The translations under genes and the position numbers were made by a program. A DNA stretch of 64,000 nt from Paucidesulfovibrio longus DSM 6739 (GTDB lineage Bacteria; Desulfobacterota; Desulfovibrionia; Desulfovibrionales; Desulfovibrionaceae): NCBI RefSeq assembly GCF_000420485.1, contig NZ_ATVA01000018.1, positions 124,001-188,000 of the forward strand, in the 5' to 3' direction. Every line of letters starts with the position of its first letter. Position 1 is the stretch's first letter. The notes beneath the pieces were generated by a model. The model did no database searches and was not told the DNA's origin. It saw only the letters and a program-made list of their open reading frames with translations. Of this stretch, positions 17,464 to 29,911 are shown one piece after another.

Positions 17464-17507
17464 AACGAGTTTGATATAAACCAAATAGTTAGGATTGGAG
17501 TGTTTTA

Positions 17508-18962
17508 ATGCGCCTGTACAATACCATGTCCGGCGGCAAGGAGGAGTTCACCCCGCAAAACGGCAATGCGGTGAACATGTACGTCTGCGGCATCACGGCC
17601 TACGACCTCTGCCATATCGGCCACGCCCGTTCCAGCGTGGTCTTCGACGTGCTCGTGCGCTACCTGCGCCACAAGGGCTACGACGTGACCTTCATCCGCA
17701 ATTTTACGGACATCGACGACAAGATCATCAAGCGCGCCGCGGAAACGGACATGGATCCCGCCGCCCTGGCCGCCAAGTTCATCGACGAGTTCTATGTGGA
17801 CATGGACCGCCTCAACGTGCTGCGGGCCGACGTGGAGCCCAAGTGCACCGAGCACATCGCCGAGATGATCGACCTGACCGGCCGGCTCATCGAAAAGGGA
17901 CACGCCTACGCCGCGCTGAATGGGGACGTCTACTTCCGGGTGCGTTCCTTCGAAGGCTACGGCAAGCTTTCCGGCCGCAAGATCGAGGAGCTGGAGTCCG
18001 GCGCGCGCATCGCTCCGGGCGAGCAGAAGGAGGATCCCCTGGACTTCGCCCTTTGGAAGGCGGCCAAACCCGGCGAACCGTCCTGGGACAGCCCCTGGGG
18101 CCCGGGCCGTCCGGGCTGGCACCTGGAATGCTCGGCCATGAGCGAAAAGTACGCGCCCCTGCCCCTGGACATCCACGGCGGCGGGCAGGATCTTTCCTTT
18201 CCGCACCATGAGAACGAGATCGCCCAGTCCGAGGCGGCCACGGGCAAGCCCTTTGCCCGCTACTGGGTGCACAACGGCTTCGTGCAGATCAATTCCGAGA
18301 AAATGTCCAAGTCCCTGGGCAACTTCTTCACCATTCGCGACATTCTCGCCCAGTTCCACCCGGAAACCCTGCGCTATTTCCTGCTGACCATGCATTACCG
18401 CAGCCCGCTGGACTTTTCCTTCGACGCCCTGGAAGAGGCGGAAAAGGGACTCAAGCGCGTCTACGCGGCCCTGCGCCAGATGGACGAGGAGCTGACCCGC
18501 TCCAAATGGTCCAAGACCGAACTGCCCGCCGAGCTGTCCGCCGAGCTGGAGAAGATCGAGTCCGAGTGGACCCGGAGCATGGAAGACGATCTGAACACCG
18601 CCGGGGCCATGGGCCAGCTTTTCAATGCCGTGCGCCTTTCCGGCCGGATCGTGGACGACAAGGCCCTGCGCAAGTCCGAGGGGGCCAAGGCGCTTTGGCA
18701 GCGCATCCGTTCCGATGTGGCCGAATGGGCCAAGGTCTTCGGGGTCTTCGAGCGCGAGCCCGCCGCGTTCCTGGACGAACTCAAGACCAGCCGCGCCGCG
18801 CGCAAGGGCATCGACCCCGCCAAGGTGGAGGCGCTCATGGCCGCGCGCCTGGAAGCCAAGAAAGCCAAGAACTTCGAGGAGTCCGACCGCATCCGCGACG
18901 AGCTGGCCGCACTGGGCGTCGAGGTCAAGGACACGCCCCAAGGCCCGGTCTGGGACGCCTAG
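17508..18962 (+). CDS. cysS: Cysteinyl-tRNA synthetase
   Basis: Charges tRNA-Cys with cysteine. The 484-residue protein has the N-terminal zinc-ligand cysteine in YVCGIT, the class I HIGH motif in [17 protein letters not shown], the zinc and substrate segment [26 protein letters not shown], and the KMSKS loop (K265-S269). The C-terminal DALR-type anticodon-binding helices end in the usual [11 protein letters not shown]. Length is typical for the family. It ends 28 bases before a strong terminator, closing the housekeeping run that starts at 13043. Confidence 0.97.
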   Translation: MRLYNTMSGGKEEFTPQNGNAVNMYVCGITAYDLCHIGHARSSVVFDVLVRYLRHKGYDVTFIRNFTDIDDKIIKRAAETDMDPAALAAKFIDEFYVDMDRLNVLRADVEPKCTEHIAEMIDLTGRLIEKGHAYAALNGDVYFRVRSFEGYGKLSGRKIEELESGARIAPGEQKEDPLDFALWKAAKPGEPSWDSPWGPGRPGWHLECSAMSEKYAPLPLDIHGGGQDLSFPHHENEIAQSEAATGKPFARYWVHNGFVQINSEKMSKSLGNFFTIRDILAQFHPETLRYFLLTMHYRSPLDFSFDALEEAEKGLKRVYAALRQMDEELTRSKWSKTELPAELSAELEKIESEWTRSMEDDLNTAGAMGQLFNAVRLSGRIVDDKALRKSEGAKALWQRIRSDVAEWAKVFGVFEREPAAFLDELKTSRAARKGIDPAKVEALMAARLEAKKAKNFEESDRIRDELAALGVEVKDTPQGPVWDA

Positions 18963-18990
18963 CTTCCCGCAACAGTTCATAATGGAAAAA

Positions 18991-19020
18991 AGAGGAGGCA
19001 TATTGCCTCCTCTTTTTTTT
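18991..19020. terminator. Rho-independent terminator after cysS
   Basis: AGAGGAGGCA pairs perfectly with TGCCTCCTCT around a TAT loop (18991-19013), followed by eight T residues; A residues precede the stem, so it could also work on the other strand. The open reading frame of the AT-rich islet begins within a few bases of the T-tract. Confidence 0.92.
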
Positions 19021-19026
19021 GACGGT

Positions 19027-19968
19027 ATGACTTGTGACACGATGTTTTACTTTGGCTCCCAAACATCAGAGTACAAGACCATAAGAGCAATCTTCACGGG
19101 AAGGTTTTGCTTCGTTCTTGGTATTGACGAAGATGTGATCCGAGATTGCATTCGGCAGAATGACCCAGATTGCGTTGCCGATCCGGTCCTGCGGGAAGAA
19201 TTACTCCATTCATTGGTTTTCAGGAGATGCCTTTCCGGATTGGCGCTCAACGGATTGCGATATGCCGTTAGGTTGCTTTGGGCAATGTGCGGGTCAAGAT
19301 ATGTCGTTGAGCAGTATTATAGATTACGAACTGCATTTTATCTTATCATGTACGAGGTACATGAAGACATTGTCGCACGCGGGAAAAAGCGTTTTGAACT
19401 TCTAAAAAGTGATTATTCATATTATAAATTTGTAGTTCAGAGATGTAATCCGTTCTTTTCTTTGTCGTTTATACTGCTAAGTCCCATTCTGTCTGTCGTT
19501 GGCTATGTGTTAACGGCTCATTATTCAGTCGTCATCTGCGGCACATGTAATGGGAATTCAATGAATTTTGTTTCAAAAAATAAGTATGTCGATAGCGTAA
19601 CCCGTGATAACAACAAATTGTACGGATTCTTCGGTAAATGGTTGCAGCTGGAGAATTGGATTAAGAGTCACAGCAAAGACTATGCTGCATGGACTGTGTT
19701 TAAGTTTACAGCTGAAGAGGAGGCTTTGTCGGAATTTTTACCGCTGCTTCCATATGGAACTGCAAGTTTTTATTCCGACTTCCGACGATATCTCATGGAA
19801 TCTGTATCTATAGCAGGTACATGGTGCAATTCCAATAACGTCGAAAGCTGGATTCGCATTGTGACTATATTGCTCGGAGCGGAAAGACCTGCGGAAAAGA
19901 TTTCTAAGATCGAGGCTGAACAAGATTTGTATAATATATGCAATTTCTACTATTTACATGGAAATTAA
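19027..19968 (+). CDS. Unknown protein, first gene of an AT-rich two-gene islet
   Basis: Not recognised. From ATG 19027 it encodes 313 residues. It is rich in Tyr, Cys, Ser and Asn, with a likely membrane-associated hydrophobic stretch (about residues 140-165, SLSFILLSPILSVVGYVL). Base composition is about 40% G+C by eye, down to about 30% in places, and it uses ATA, AGA and TTA codons that neighbours avoid; this indicates recent acquisition. The start is uncertain: ATG 19027 and ATG 19042 lack Shine-Dalgarno sequences and lie just after the cysS terminator, while TTG 19003 has AGGAGG five bases upstream but inside the terminator stem. A later internal start, or a 5'-truncated remnant, is possible. 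The stop directly abuts the next start. Confidence 0.55.
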   Translation: MTCDTMFYFGSQTSEYKTIRAIFTGRFCFVLGIDEDVIRDCIRQNDPDCVADPVLREELLHSLVFRRCLSGLALNGLRYAVRLLWAMCGSRYVVEQYYRLRTAFYLIMYEVHEDIVARGKKRFELLKSDYSYYKFVVQRCNPFFSLSFILLSPILSVVGYVLTAHYSVVICGTCNGNSMNFVSKNKYVDSVTRDNNKLYGFFGKWLQLENWIKSHSKDYAAWTVFKFTAEEEALSEFLPLLPYGTASFYSDFRRYLMESVSIAGTWCNSNNVESWIRIVTILLGAERPAEKISKIEAEQDLYNICNFYYLHGN

Positions 19969-20442
19969 ATGTATCTTACGAAAATGGATCACATACAATC
20001 ATTGGATGAGTTGTCGAACGCAATCGATCCTGACGAAAATCTCATCGTGATTGCTGTAAGAGACGCATCCGTTTATAGTGACATAGCAGTCAGCGCTATT
20101 GCAATGCAGTCTAATTTATCAAAGGATATGCATGTATTTTTTTTGAGCGGAATCGATATCGTTGATAAATTTGTAACGCATCTGTCCCTCTGCTACAGCA
20201 TTGACGTCGGGAAAAGTGATTTTGTCGTCATGCTGCCCTCGTGCGTATTCGGCAACATTGGCGCAAAGAATATCATCGTTATTGCGGATCAACCGTCGGA
20301 TGTCCCAGAGGACAACGATACGCGACTTGTCGCTGCATGGAAGTCCGCTCTAAAACGACTGCGCGTCAAGAATGTGATTGGTTCAACAGTGAGCACCATA
20401 CGGAACGACTTCGTGCACGCGCTTCTGGGACTGTTGAGCTGA
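19969..20442 (+). CDS. Unknown protein, second gene of the AT-rich islet
   Basis: Not recognised. 157 residues, beginning with the base immediately after the previous stop codon, so translation is probably coupled. Alternating beta strands and helices (LIVIAVRDAS, MHVFFLSGIDI, DFVVMLPSC, NIIVIADQPSD) suggest a small alpha/beta Rossmann-like or flavodoxin-like fold without a clear nucleotide loop. No signal peptide or membrane segment. It is AT-rich at the 5' side and closer to host composition at its 3' end. The gene is convergent with the PAS-receiver gene 67 bases away. Confidence 0.55.
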   Translation: MYLTKMDHIQSLDELSNAIDPDENLIVIAVRDASVYSDIAVSAIAMQSNLSKDMHVFFLSGIDIVDKFVTHLSLCYSIDVGKSDFVVMLPSCVFGNIGAKNIIVIADQPSDVPEDNDTRLVAAWKSALKRLRVKNVIGSTVSTIRNDFVHALLGLLS

Positions 20443-20509
20443 ACGCTGCAAGGCTGTGCTCATCCCTCTTTTCCTCTGCTGCCGCTTGGACGAGAGGAGA
20501 GTCATTTCA

Positions 20510-21631
20510 TTAAGATATCTCCTTGCGCAGCAGGCTCCCAAGGGCGTTCAGCAACTCCTGTTCCTTGTGGGGGGCGGCCACGCAGACGTCGAAGGGGGAA
20601 TCTTCGCCTTCGAATGCCTGGCAGCCGTAGCCCGGCGGGGAAAGGCAGACGATGGGCAGGCGGCGGCTTCCGGGCTTCGCGGCGTCCCGGACGGTGCGCG
20701 CGGTCTCCTCGCCGTTCAGGTAGGGCAGCTGCGCGTCCACGAGAAAGATGTCGAACGCTTTCGATTTCAGCAGGGCAAGGGCGGAAGGTCCGTCCTCGAC
20801 GATCTGCACATGGTACCCGGCTTGTTCCAGGAGCGTTCGGAGCACGTACGCGGTCAGGCTGTCCTCTTCGGCGAGCAGCACGCTCGGCCTGGGAAGGCTC
20901 GGCGCGTCGTCATCGCTCCCGCCGGAGTCCCCGGAAAGGGGGCGTTCCGTGGCCTCGGCCGTGTCCGCGAGCGCGGCAAGAGCCGCGGCAAGACGTTCCA
21001 GCACGGGGCGGGGGTCTTCATGCCCATGCCCGCCGCCCATGGGAGTCCCGGAATTCAGGTCGCGCAGGAGCCGGTCGAGCAGCTTGCTCGCCTCCAGGAA
21101 TTCGTTGCAATGTCCCCGCAGCGTGGATTCGAGCCGCGTGTTGCTGTCCAGGAGCATCCGCGTGAGCTGGTAGCGTTCGGAAACGTCCAGATGGGATACC
21201 ACGACGCCGTTCCCGCCGGATATCGGGGTGGCCTGCATCAGGAACCAGCGTTCCCGCGTGGGAGAGTGACAGGGATAGTGCAGCCGGAATTCTTCCAGCT
21301 CGCCGCGCAGCACCTTGCGCAGCCCGTCCAGCGCCACCGAGGCGTAGGGGTCTTCCTCGGAATCCAGGGCGCCCTTGCAGATGCGCAGGTAGTCCACGCC
21401 CGCGCCGAGCTGCGCCGGGTCGCCGCCATTGAGCGCGGCGAAGCGTTTCCAGGCCCGGTTCACGGCGAGAATGCGCCCCTGCTCGTCCAGCAGGGCCACA
21501 TGCGCGGAAAGGGAGTTGAGAATGTCCAGGGCGTCGGGACCGGTGCATTCTCCGGCCTGCGGCGGCACCTGTCCGCCGTGGTTTCGCCGTTCGGTTTCTT
21601 TGTCCCGAAAGTGTCCGCCATTCATGCCCAT
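20510..21631 (-). CDS. PAS - receiver signalling protein
   Basis: 373 residues from the ATG at 21631, chosen because GGAGGAAGC precedes it; the longer ORF start at 21679 has none. Residues ~35-155 are a PAS domain (ILNSLSAHVALLDEQGRILAVN pattern through HLDVSERYQ). A helical linker follows (~160-245), then a receiver (~250-370) with phospho-acceptor D299 in FLVDAQLP. There is no histidine-kinase or output domain. The position usually held by the conserved Lys reads VAAPHKE, so its switch may be altered. It could be a single-domain phosphate sink or relay for one of the hybrid kinases in the window. Gene stands alone on the minus strand. Confidence 0.8.
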   Translation of the reverse strand: MGMNGGHFRDKETERRNHGGQVPPQAGECTGPDALDILNSLSAHVALLDEQGRILAVNRAWKRFAALNGGDPAQLGAGVDYLRICKGALDSEEDPYASVALDGLRKVLRGELEEFRLHYPCHSPTRERWFLMQATPISGGNGVVVSHLDVSERYQLTRMLLDSNTRLESTLRGHCNEFLEASKLLDRLLRDLNSGTPMGGGHGHEDPRPVLERLAAALAALADTAEATERPLSGDSGGSDDDAPSLPRPSVLLAEEDSLTAYVLRTLLEQAGYHVQIVEDGPSALALLKSKAFDIFLVDAQLPYLNGEETARTVRDAAKPGSRRLPIVCLSPPGYGCQAFEGEDSPFDVCVAAPHKEQELLNALGSLLRKEIS

Positions 21632-21768
21632 TGCTTCCTCCGGTAGTGCGCGCCTGCGAGGGATATTCACGATCCGCATAGCACAAACAGGGGGCTTCTG
21701 CTACAGCGCCGACGCTTCGCGCCGGGAGGACGCAGGAGGGGAAAGGCGGTCGGGCAACGGGGCGCGTC

Positions 21769-23001
21769 TCAGCCCTGGCGGGCGAGGTATTGCAGCATGG
21801 CCTGCGCGGAACGCTTCGAGCGGCTCACGGCCTCGGCCACGGTCTTGGCCCCGGTGACCACGTCGCCGGAGGCGAACACGCCGTCGCGGCTGGTGCGGCC
21901 TTCCTCGTCCGTGATGACCAGCCCGGTCCTGCCGATCTCCATGCCGGTGAGATTGGTGCGGGGAGCCTGGCTGGCCGCGATGAAGATGGAATCCGCCGGA
22001 AAGAACTCCCGCTCCTGCTCCAGGGTTTCGACCCGCGTCCTGCCCTGCTCGTCGATAGCGAGCCGGGTCCGGGCGCAATGCAGTCCGCCTTCCACGATTT
22101 CCAGCGGCGCGGTCTGGAACCGGAAGCGGACGCCGTCCAGCTTGGCGTAGTCGTATTCGTACCGGGTGGCGGTCATGTGCTCCTCGCCCCGGCGGTAGAG
22201 GATGGTCACGTCGTCGGCGCCCTTGCGGAGCGCGGTCCGGGCCACGTCCATGGCCACGTTGCCCGCGCCGATGATGGCGACCTTCTTGCCGATCCAGTAG
22301 CTGTCGGGGTTCTTGAGGTAGTTGATGGCGTAGTGCACGTGGCCGAGGGTTTCCCCGGCGATGCGCAGCGGCCGGGGGTTCCAGACTCCGGTGCCCACGA
22401 AGATGGCCCGGTACTCGTCGCGGAAGAGGTCGTCCAGGCCGATGACCGGGCCGATGGTCATGTTCGGCCGGATCTTCACGCCCAGCTTCAGCAGCATCTC
22501 CCGAATCCGCTCAAGGATGTCCTTGGGCAGCCGAAAGGCGGGAATGCCGTAGCGCAGGACGCCGCCGATGTGTTCCTCGGATTCGAAGATAGTGACGTCG
22601 AACCCTTGCGAGGCCATGATGAAGGCCACTGTCAGCCCGGCAGGCCCGGAGCCGATGACGGCGATGCGGGTGCCGTTGCTGTCCCGCACGGGCCGCTGCG
22701 GCTGGAACTGCTCCAGGTAGTAGCGGGAGACGTAGTTCTCGATGTCGCTGACCTGGACCGGCGCGCTTTTCTTTCCGAGGATGCAGTGTCCCTCGCAGAA
22801 TTTCTCGTGCGGGCAGATCAGCGAGCAGACCACGGAAAGCGGGTTGTTCTGGAAGAGCAGTTCTCCGGCCCGGCGGATGTCTCCTTCCAGAAAGGTCTTG
22901 ATCATGTCGTTGACGGGAGTGCCGACGGGGCAGCCCTTGCTGCAGAGCGGGCGCTTGCATTGCAGGCAGCGCGACGCCTCTTCGATGATGTGTCTCCCCA
23001 T
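21769..23001 (-). CDS. GltD-like FAD/NAD(P)-binding Fe-S oxidoreductase
   Basis: 410 residues from ATG 23001; the longer form depends on a TTG start. The protein matches the glutamate-synthase small-subunit fold: an N-terminal Fe-S domain with C12, C15, C20 and C24, a second cysteine group in CSLICPHEKFCEGHC, an FAD-binding GSGPAGLT loop near residue 116 and an NADPH-binding GAGNVAMD loop. It ends with the ASGDVVTGAKTVAEAV helix that caps FAD. Such subunits pass electrons from NAD(P)H; homologues serve glutamate synthase, NfnAB transhydrogenase or stand alone as electron-input modules. No large glutamate synthase subunit is adjacent, so the electron acceptor is unknown. Confidence 0.88.
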   Translation of the reverse strand: MGRHIIEEASRCLQCKRPLCSKGCPVGTPVNDMIKTFLEGDIRRAGELLFQNNPLSVVCSLICPHEKFCEGHCILGKKSAPVQVSDIENYVSRYYLEQFQPQRPVRDSNGTRIAVIGSGPAGLTVAFIMASQGFDVTIFESEEHIGGVLRYGIPAFRLPKDILERIREMLLKLGVKIRPNMTIGPVIGLDDLFRDEYRAIFVGTGVWNPRPLRIAGETLGHVHYAINYLKNPDSYWIGKKVAIIGAGNVAMDVARTALRKGADDVTILYRRGEEHMTATRYEYDYAKLDGVRFRFQTAPLEIVEGGLHCARTRLAIDEQGRTRVETLEQEREFFPADSIFIAASQAPRTNLTGMEIGRTGLVITDEEGRTSRDGVFASGDVVTGAKTVAEAVSRSKRSAQAMLQYLARQG

Positions 23002-23124
23002 GGGGGCCTCGTTTGCGGGTGGAATGTTGGACGGTTGGAAAAGCGCCCGCAACGCGGGAGCGCGAGCGGACGGACGATGCGGGAGCCGTTGGTGAAAGGG
23101 GGTCCGCGCGGAGGGGACCGGGAC

Positions 23125-23142
23125 GCCGATCCGCGGATCGGC
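23125..23142. promoter_or_regulatory. 18-bp perfect palindrome in the leader of the GltD-like gene
   Basis: GCCGATCCG followed directly by CGGATCGGC, a gap-free dyad. It sits in the 213-bp space between the GltD-like start and the MATE stop, both on the minus strand, just downstream of a TATAGC box read on the minus strand. An operator for the GltD-like gene is plausible; nothing identifies the regulator. Confidence 0.4.
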
Positions 23143-23214
23143 CGACTTGCTATAGCTCCAAAGAGCCTCGGCGTCAAAAGTGCGGGAGCAGGGCTTCCGG
23201 CCCGGATGGCGGCG

Positions 23215-24615
23215 TCAATTCGGGCTCGGCCCGGATTCGTTCTCCGCGGCGCGCTCCTCGCGCGCGAGCGTCCGCCGCACCCAGAACAGGGCCACCCCGG
23301 CGGATATCCAGACGATGGCGAAAATGCCCCACCAGAGGCTGGTCAGTCCGAATTCCAGCCGGAAGATCAGCAGCGAGAAGAGAAGGCCCGGCGCGACGAT
23401 CTGCCGGAACAGGCCGAGCCCCACGGCGAACAGGGGATGCTTCATGCCCTGAAGCGTGGACGTGGAAACGAAAATGACCACATAGCCGTACAGCACCAGG
23501 GCGTCGATGCGCAGGTAGTCCGCTCCGGCCTTCTGCACCTGCGGCGCGTCGGAGAATATCCACATCAGCCCCGGAGCGAGAAAAAAGACCAGCAGGGTGC
23601 CCGCGGCCATGAGCCAGGCGCCGTAGCGCAGGCAGGCGTTCATGGATTCGCGCACCCGGTCGAGTCTGCCCGCGCCGTGGTTCTGCGCGGCCAGGGTCAG
23701 GGCAGCGATGCTGAGGCCGATGGTCGGCACGAGCACGAGCTGCTCCACGCGCACCGCCGCGCCGTAGGCGGCCTTGGCTTCGGCTCCGAACTGGCCCACG
23801 AAGTAGAGGATGACGAACACGCCGAGTCCGATGGTCACGGAGTTGGCGCTGGCGGGCAATCCCTGCCCCAGGATCGCGCCGATGGTCCGCGGGCGCGGGA
23901 GCAGGCAGCGCAGGCCCGTCATGCGCAGCAGCCCTGCCCGGTAGGCCCTGCTGCCGATGTAGACGGCCCCTATGCCCTGGATGAGCACCGTGGCCCAGGC
24001 CACTCCGGCCACGCCCATGGCGGGCAGGCCCAGGCCCCCGTGAATGAACCAGGGGTCGAGGCCGCAGTTGAGGAAAAATCCGAAGATCAGGAAATTCCTC
24101 TGAATGCGGGTGTTGCCCGCCGCGTTCAGCGAGGCGTTGGCCAGCTGCACGAGCAGGAACAGGGGCGCGCCGAGGAAGATGGTCCGCATGTAGTCCAGGC
24201 CCGCGCGCATTTCCTCGCCCTGCGCGCCGAGCACGGCAAAGGCCGGACGGGACAGCAGCCAGCCGAGGACGCAAAGGAGCAGGCCGCAGATCAGGGCCAG
24301 GCTGAGGCTCTGCACCGCGAGCACCTGGGCGCGGTCCTCGTCGTCCCTGCCCAGGGCTTGGCCGATCAGGGCCGTGGCTCCGGTGGCCAGGCCGGAAGCC
24401 GAGGCCGAGATCAGGAAATAGAGCGGAAAGGAGATGGACAGGGCGGCCAGGGCTTCGGTGGAGATGGTGCCCGTGAAGAAGGTGTCCACCACATTGTACA
24501 TGGTCTGGAAGAAAAAACCGATGCTGGCCGGTACGGCGATGCGGCGGACCAGCCCCGGCACGGGATCCGCGGTCAGGGCGCCGCGGCCGAGAGAAGGCGC
24601 TTGCAGAGGCTTCAT
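23215..24615 (-). CDS. MATE-family efflux transporter
   Basis: A polytopic membrane protein with about 12 hydrophobic segments and the MATE signature regions (IGFFFQTMYNVVDTFFTG in TM1, LNAAGNTRIQ in the loop after TM5, and the repeated half VGQFGAEAKAAYGAA). It exports cationic drugs or metabolites in exchange for Na+ or H+. The ATG at 24615 gives 466 residues, the normal family length. Upstream in-frame starts at 24693 and 24771 would add a charged leader that overlaps the divergent antiporter promoter. The start is therefore moderately certain. The divergent neighbour is a cation/proton antiporter; no local regulator is seen. Confidence 0.88.
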   Translation of the reverse strand: MKPLQAPSLGRGALTADPVPGLVRRIAVPASIGFFFQTMYNVVDTFFTGTISTEALAALSISFPLYFLISASASGLATGATALIGQALGRDDEDRAQVLAVQSLSLALICGLLLCVLGWLLSRPAFAVLGAQGEEMRAGLDYMRTIFLGAPLFLLVQLANASLNAAGNTRIQRNFLIFGFFLNCGLDPWFIHGGLGLPAMGVAGVAWATVLIQGIGAVYIGSRAYRAGLLRMTGLRCLLPRPRTIGAILGQGLPASANSVTIGLGVFVILYFVGQFGAEAKAAYGAAVRVEQLVLVPTIGLSIAALTLAAQNHGAGRLDRVRESMNACLRYGAWLMAAGTLLVFFLAPGLMWIFSDAPQVQKAGADYLRIDALVLYGYVVIFVSTSTLQGMKHPLFAVGLGLFRQIVAPGLLFSLLIFRLEFGLTSLWWGIFAIVWISAGVALFWVRRTLAREERAAENESGPSPN

Positions 24616-24751
24616 CCCTTGAACATAGGCAGCGGAGCCGATTCTGGCAAGCTTGCGCCGAAAAGGTTTGAAGAGCGCCGGAAAAATTGTCATCATAGCA
24701 CGATAGGCAATCCTTCCGCCGCGGCTCGTGGCGTCATGCAGGGGAAATACT

Positions 24752-26761
24752 GTGGGAATCGCATCGGACATTATTCTCGTGGTGGTGGCCGCCCTGGTCT
24801 GCGGGCTTCTGGCGCGCCGCCTGGGCCAGCCGCTGATCCTCGGCTACATCGTGGCCGGGGTGCTCCTGGGTCCGCACACGGGCGGCGTGACCGTCTCCTC
24901 CGTGCATGAGATCGAAATGCTTGCGGAGATCGGCGTGGCCCTGCTGCTGTTCGGCATCGGCCTGGAATTCTCCCTTTCGGACCTGCGGCCCGTGCGCGGC
25001 GTGGCCCTGGTGGGCACGCCCATACAGATCGGGCTCATCGTGGCCTACGGCTGGGGCATCGGCATCTGGTTCGGCTGGGACTGGGAGCCGTCCCTCTGGC
25101 TCGGCGCGCTGCTTTCGCTTTCCAGCACCATGGTCATCCTCAAGACCCTGGAAAGCCAAGGGCTCATGGGCACGCTCTCCAGCCGCGTCATGATTGGAAT
25201 GCTCATTGTCCAGGATCTCGCCGTGGTGCCCATGCTGGTGATCTTGCCCATTCTCGGCGAGCTGGGCGGGGACGCGCTGGGCGGCATGGCCCTGCTGGGC
25301 TGGGCGGTCTTCAAGGCTTCCGCATTCCTGGGGCTGATGATCCTCGTGGGCGCGCGGGTGATTCCCTGGCTGATGAAGCGGGTGGCCCGGACCAACTCCT
25401 CCGAGCTTTTTCTGGTGACCACCAGCGCCATGGCCCTGGGCATCGGCTACGGCACGTATCTTTTCGGGCTGTCCTTCGCCTTCGGCGCGTTCGTGGCCGG
25501 GCTGGTCATCAGCGAGTCCGACTACAGCCACCACGCCCTCTCCAGCATCCTGCCCCTGCGCGACCTGTTCGGCCTGCTGTTCTTCGCCTCGGTGGGCATG
25601 CTCCTGGATCCCGGGTTCCTGGTCGACCACTGGAAGGGCATCCTGCTGCTCGTGGGCCTGACCATGGCGGGCAAGAGCGTTGTCTGCGCGGGGCTGGCCA
25701 GGGCCTTCGGCTACGTGAACATCGTGCCCCTGGCCGTGGGGCTGACCATGTTTCAGGTGGGCGAGCTGTCCTTTCTGCTGGCCAAGGTGGGCCGCGAGGC
25801 CGGCGCGCTGAATCCGGAGCAGTACGGCCTGATCCTTTCCACGGCCATCGTGACCATGATCCTGACCCCGCCCGCGTCCCGGCTGGCCGGGCCGCTCTAC
25901 CGCGTGCAGCGCCGCTTTTTCCAGCGGGAATCCGTGCAGAGCGTGAACGTGACCGGCGACTGGCTGCGCGACCACGTCATCGTGGTCGGCGGCGGCCGCG
26001 TGGGCGGGTTTTTGGCGCGGGTGCTGGCTGGGGCCGACGTGCATTACGTGGTCATGGAGGCGGAACACCGCGCCTTTGAGGCGCTCAAGGCCCGGGGCGT
26101 GCCCGTGATCTATGGGGACGCCACCCAGCGCGCCGTGCTGGAGGCGGCCCATCCAGGTCATGCCAGGCTGCTCATGGTCACGGTGCCGGCCTTTTCCGTG
26201 GTCCGGCAGGTCGTGGAGCTGACGCGCTCCCTGGCCCCGGACCTGGGCATCGTGGCCCGCGCGGACGGCATGGAACAAATGCGGCGGATGCGCGAGCTGG
26301 GCGCGAATCAGGTCGTTCAGCCCACGCTGGAGACGGGTCTGGAGTTCGCGCGCAAGGCGCTGCGCTGCCTGGGGCTGCCTCCGGGAGCGGTGCAGCGTTT
26401 CGCGGACGCGGTGCAGGGCGACGACTACGCGGCACTGGCCGGCAACGGCGGGCTGCAAGCCTCGCTGCACCAGCTGGAGGCGCTGCGCGCGGTGGAGATC
26501 ATCTGGCGGCGGGTGGCGCAGGGCGGACCGCTGGAAGGGAAGAGCATCGCCGGGCTGGGAATTCGCGGCCGTACGGGAGTTTCCGTGGTCGGCGTGCTGC
26601 GCGCAGGGCTCATGCTGCCGAACCCCGACATTCATATGCCCCTGGAGGCGGACGACATGCTCGCGCTCATCGGCGGCCCCAAGGAGCAACGCCGCTTCGA
26701 GAAGGAGTACGGCGCGGACTCGCTCGTCGAGGCACCGGACTGCGAAAAAGTTCCTGTCTGA
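24752..26761 (+). CDS. KefB-like cation:proton antiporter with RCK (TrkA-N/TrkA-C) domains
   Basis: About 669 residues. Residues ~5-380 form a CPA2 antiporter core of 12-13 membrane segments ([21 protein letters not shown] in TM1-2, [12 protein letters not shown], the QDLAVVP motif of TM6, and [13 protein letters not shown]). Residues ~410-545 are an RCK/TrkA-N nucleotide-binding domain ([31 protein letters not shown]). The last ~90 residues resemble TrkA-C ([24 protein letters not shown]). It probably expels K+ or Na+ against protons under nucleotide control. GTG 24752 with AGGGGAAAT upstream is preferred over ATG-frame starts eight codons earlier. A terminator follows. Confidence 0.9.
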   Translation: MGIASDIILVVVAALVCGLLARRLGQPLILGYIVAGVLLGPHTGGVTVSSVHEIEMLAEIGVALLLFGIGLEFSLSDLRPVRGVALVGTPIQIGLIVAYGWGIGIWFGWDWEPSLWLGALLSLSSTMVILKTLESQGLMGTLSSRVMIGMLIVQDLAVVPMLVILPILGELGGDALGGMALLGWAVFKASAFLGLMILVGARVIPWLMKRVARTNSSELFLVTTSAMALGIGYGTYLFGLSFAFGAFVAGLVISESDYSHHALSSILPLRDLFGLLFFASVGMLLDPGFLVDHWKGILLLVGLTMAGKSVVCAGLARAFGYVNIVPLAVGLTMFQVGELSFLLAKVGREAGALNPEQYGLILSTAIVTMILTPPASRLAGPLYRVQRRFFQRESVQSVNVTGDWLRDHVIVVGGGRVGGFLARVLAGADVHYVVMEAEHRAFEALKARGVPVIYGDATQRAVLEAAHPGHARLLMVTVPAFSVVRQVVELTRSLAPDLGIVARADGMEQMRRMRELGANQVVQPTLETGLEFARKALRCLGLPPGAVQRFADAVQGDDYAALAGNGGLQASLHQLEALRAVEIIWRRVAQGGPLEGKSIAGLGIRGRTGVSVVGVLRAGLMLPNPDIHMPLEADDMLALIGGPKEQRRFEKEYGADSLVEAPDCEKVPV

Positions 26762-26784
26762 CGGATGCACCGGCATCAAGCAAT

Positions 26785-26824
26785 GGTCCGGGAGGTTTTC
26801 ACGCCTCCCGGATCTTGTTGTTTT
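26785..26824 (+). terminator. Probable terminator after the antiporter gene
   Basis: GGTCCGGGAGG pairs with CCTCCCGGATC over an 8-base loop (26785-26814) and is followed by a T-rich run (TTGTTGTTTT). The stem is strong; the T-tract is interrupted. Confidence 0.7.
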
Positions 26825-26900
26825 GGAAGCAGAGGACGAGCAAAACGCCATTTTGAACGGCCGTTCAATGTTGTGACGCCGATTATTCACATAGCATTTC

Positions 26901-26929
26901 TTGACAAAATCGAAATTACGGCATTATAT
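26901..26929 (+). promoter_or_regulatory. Sigma-70 promoter of the CheB-CheR / hybrid kinase operon
   Basis: TTGACA (26901-26906), 17-base spacer, TTATAT (26924-26929), with TATATT one base on at 18-base spacing. It lies in an unusually AT-rich stretch about 48 bases before the GTG start. Confidence 0.75.
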
Positions 26930-26976
26930 TCTTTATAAGTGCAAAATCCTGTCACAAAACGAAGCGGAGAGTTGCA

Positions 26977-29901
<2,925 letters not shown>

Positions 29902-29911
29902 GGAGGGTCTG

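Noticed and set aside
18982-19026. ATG at 18982 as start of the first islet gene
   Set aside because: It would translate through the cysS terminator and has no Shine-Dalgarno sequence.
19027-20442. Prophage or insertion-sequence origin of the AT-rich islet
   Set aside because: No integrase, transposase, terminal inverted repeats or duplicated target site is visible, so only general foreign origin can be claimed.
21790-24909. A 1039-codon plus-strand open frame
   Set aside because: It is antisense to the GltD-like and MATE genes, is His/Gly/Arg-rich, and has no ribosome site or recognisable domain.
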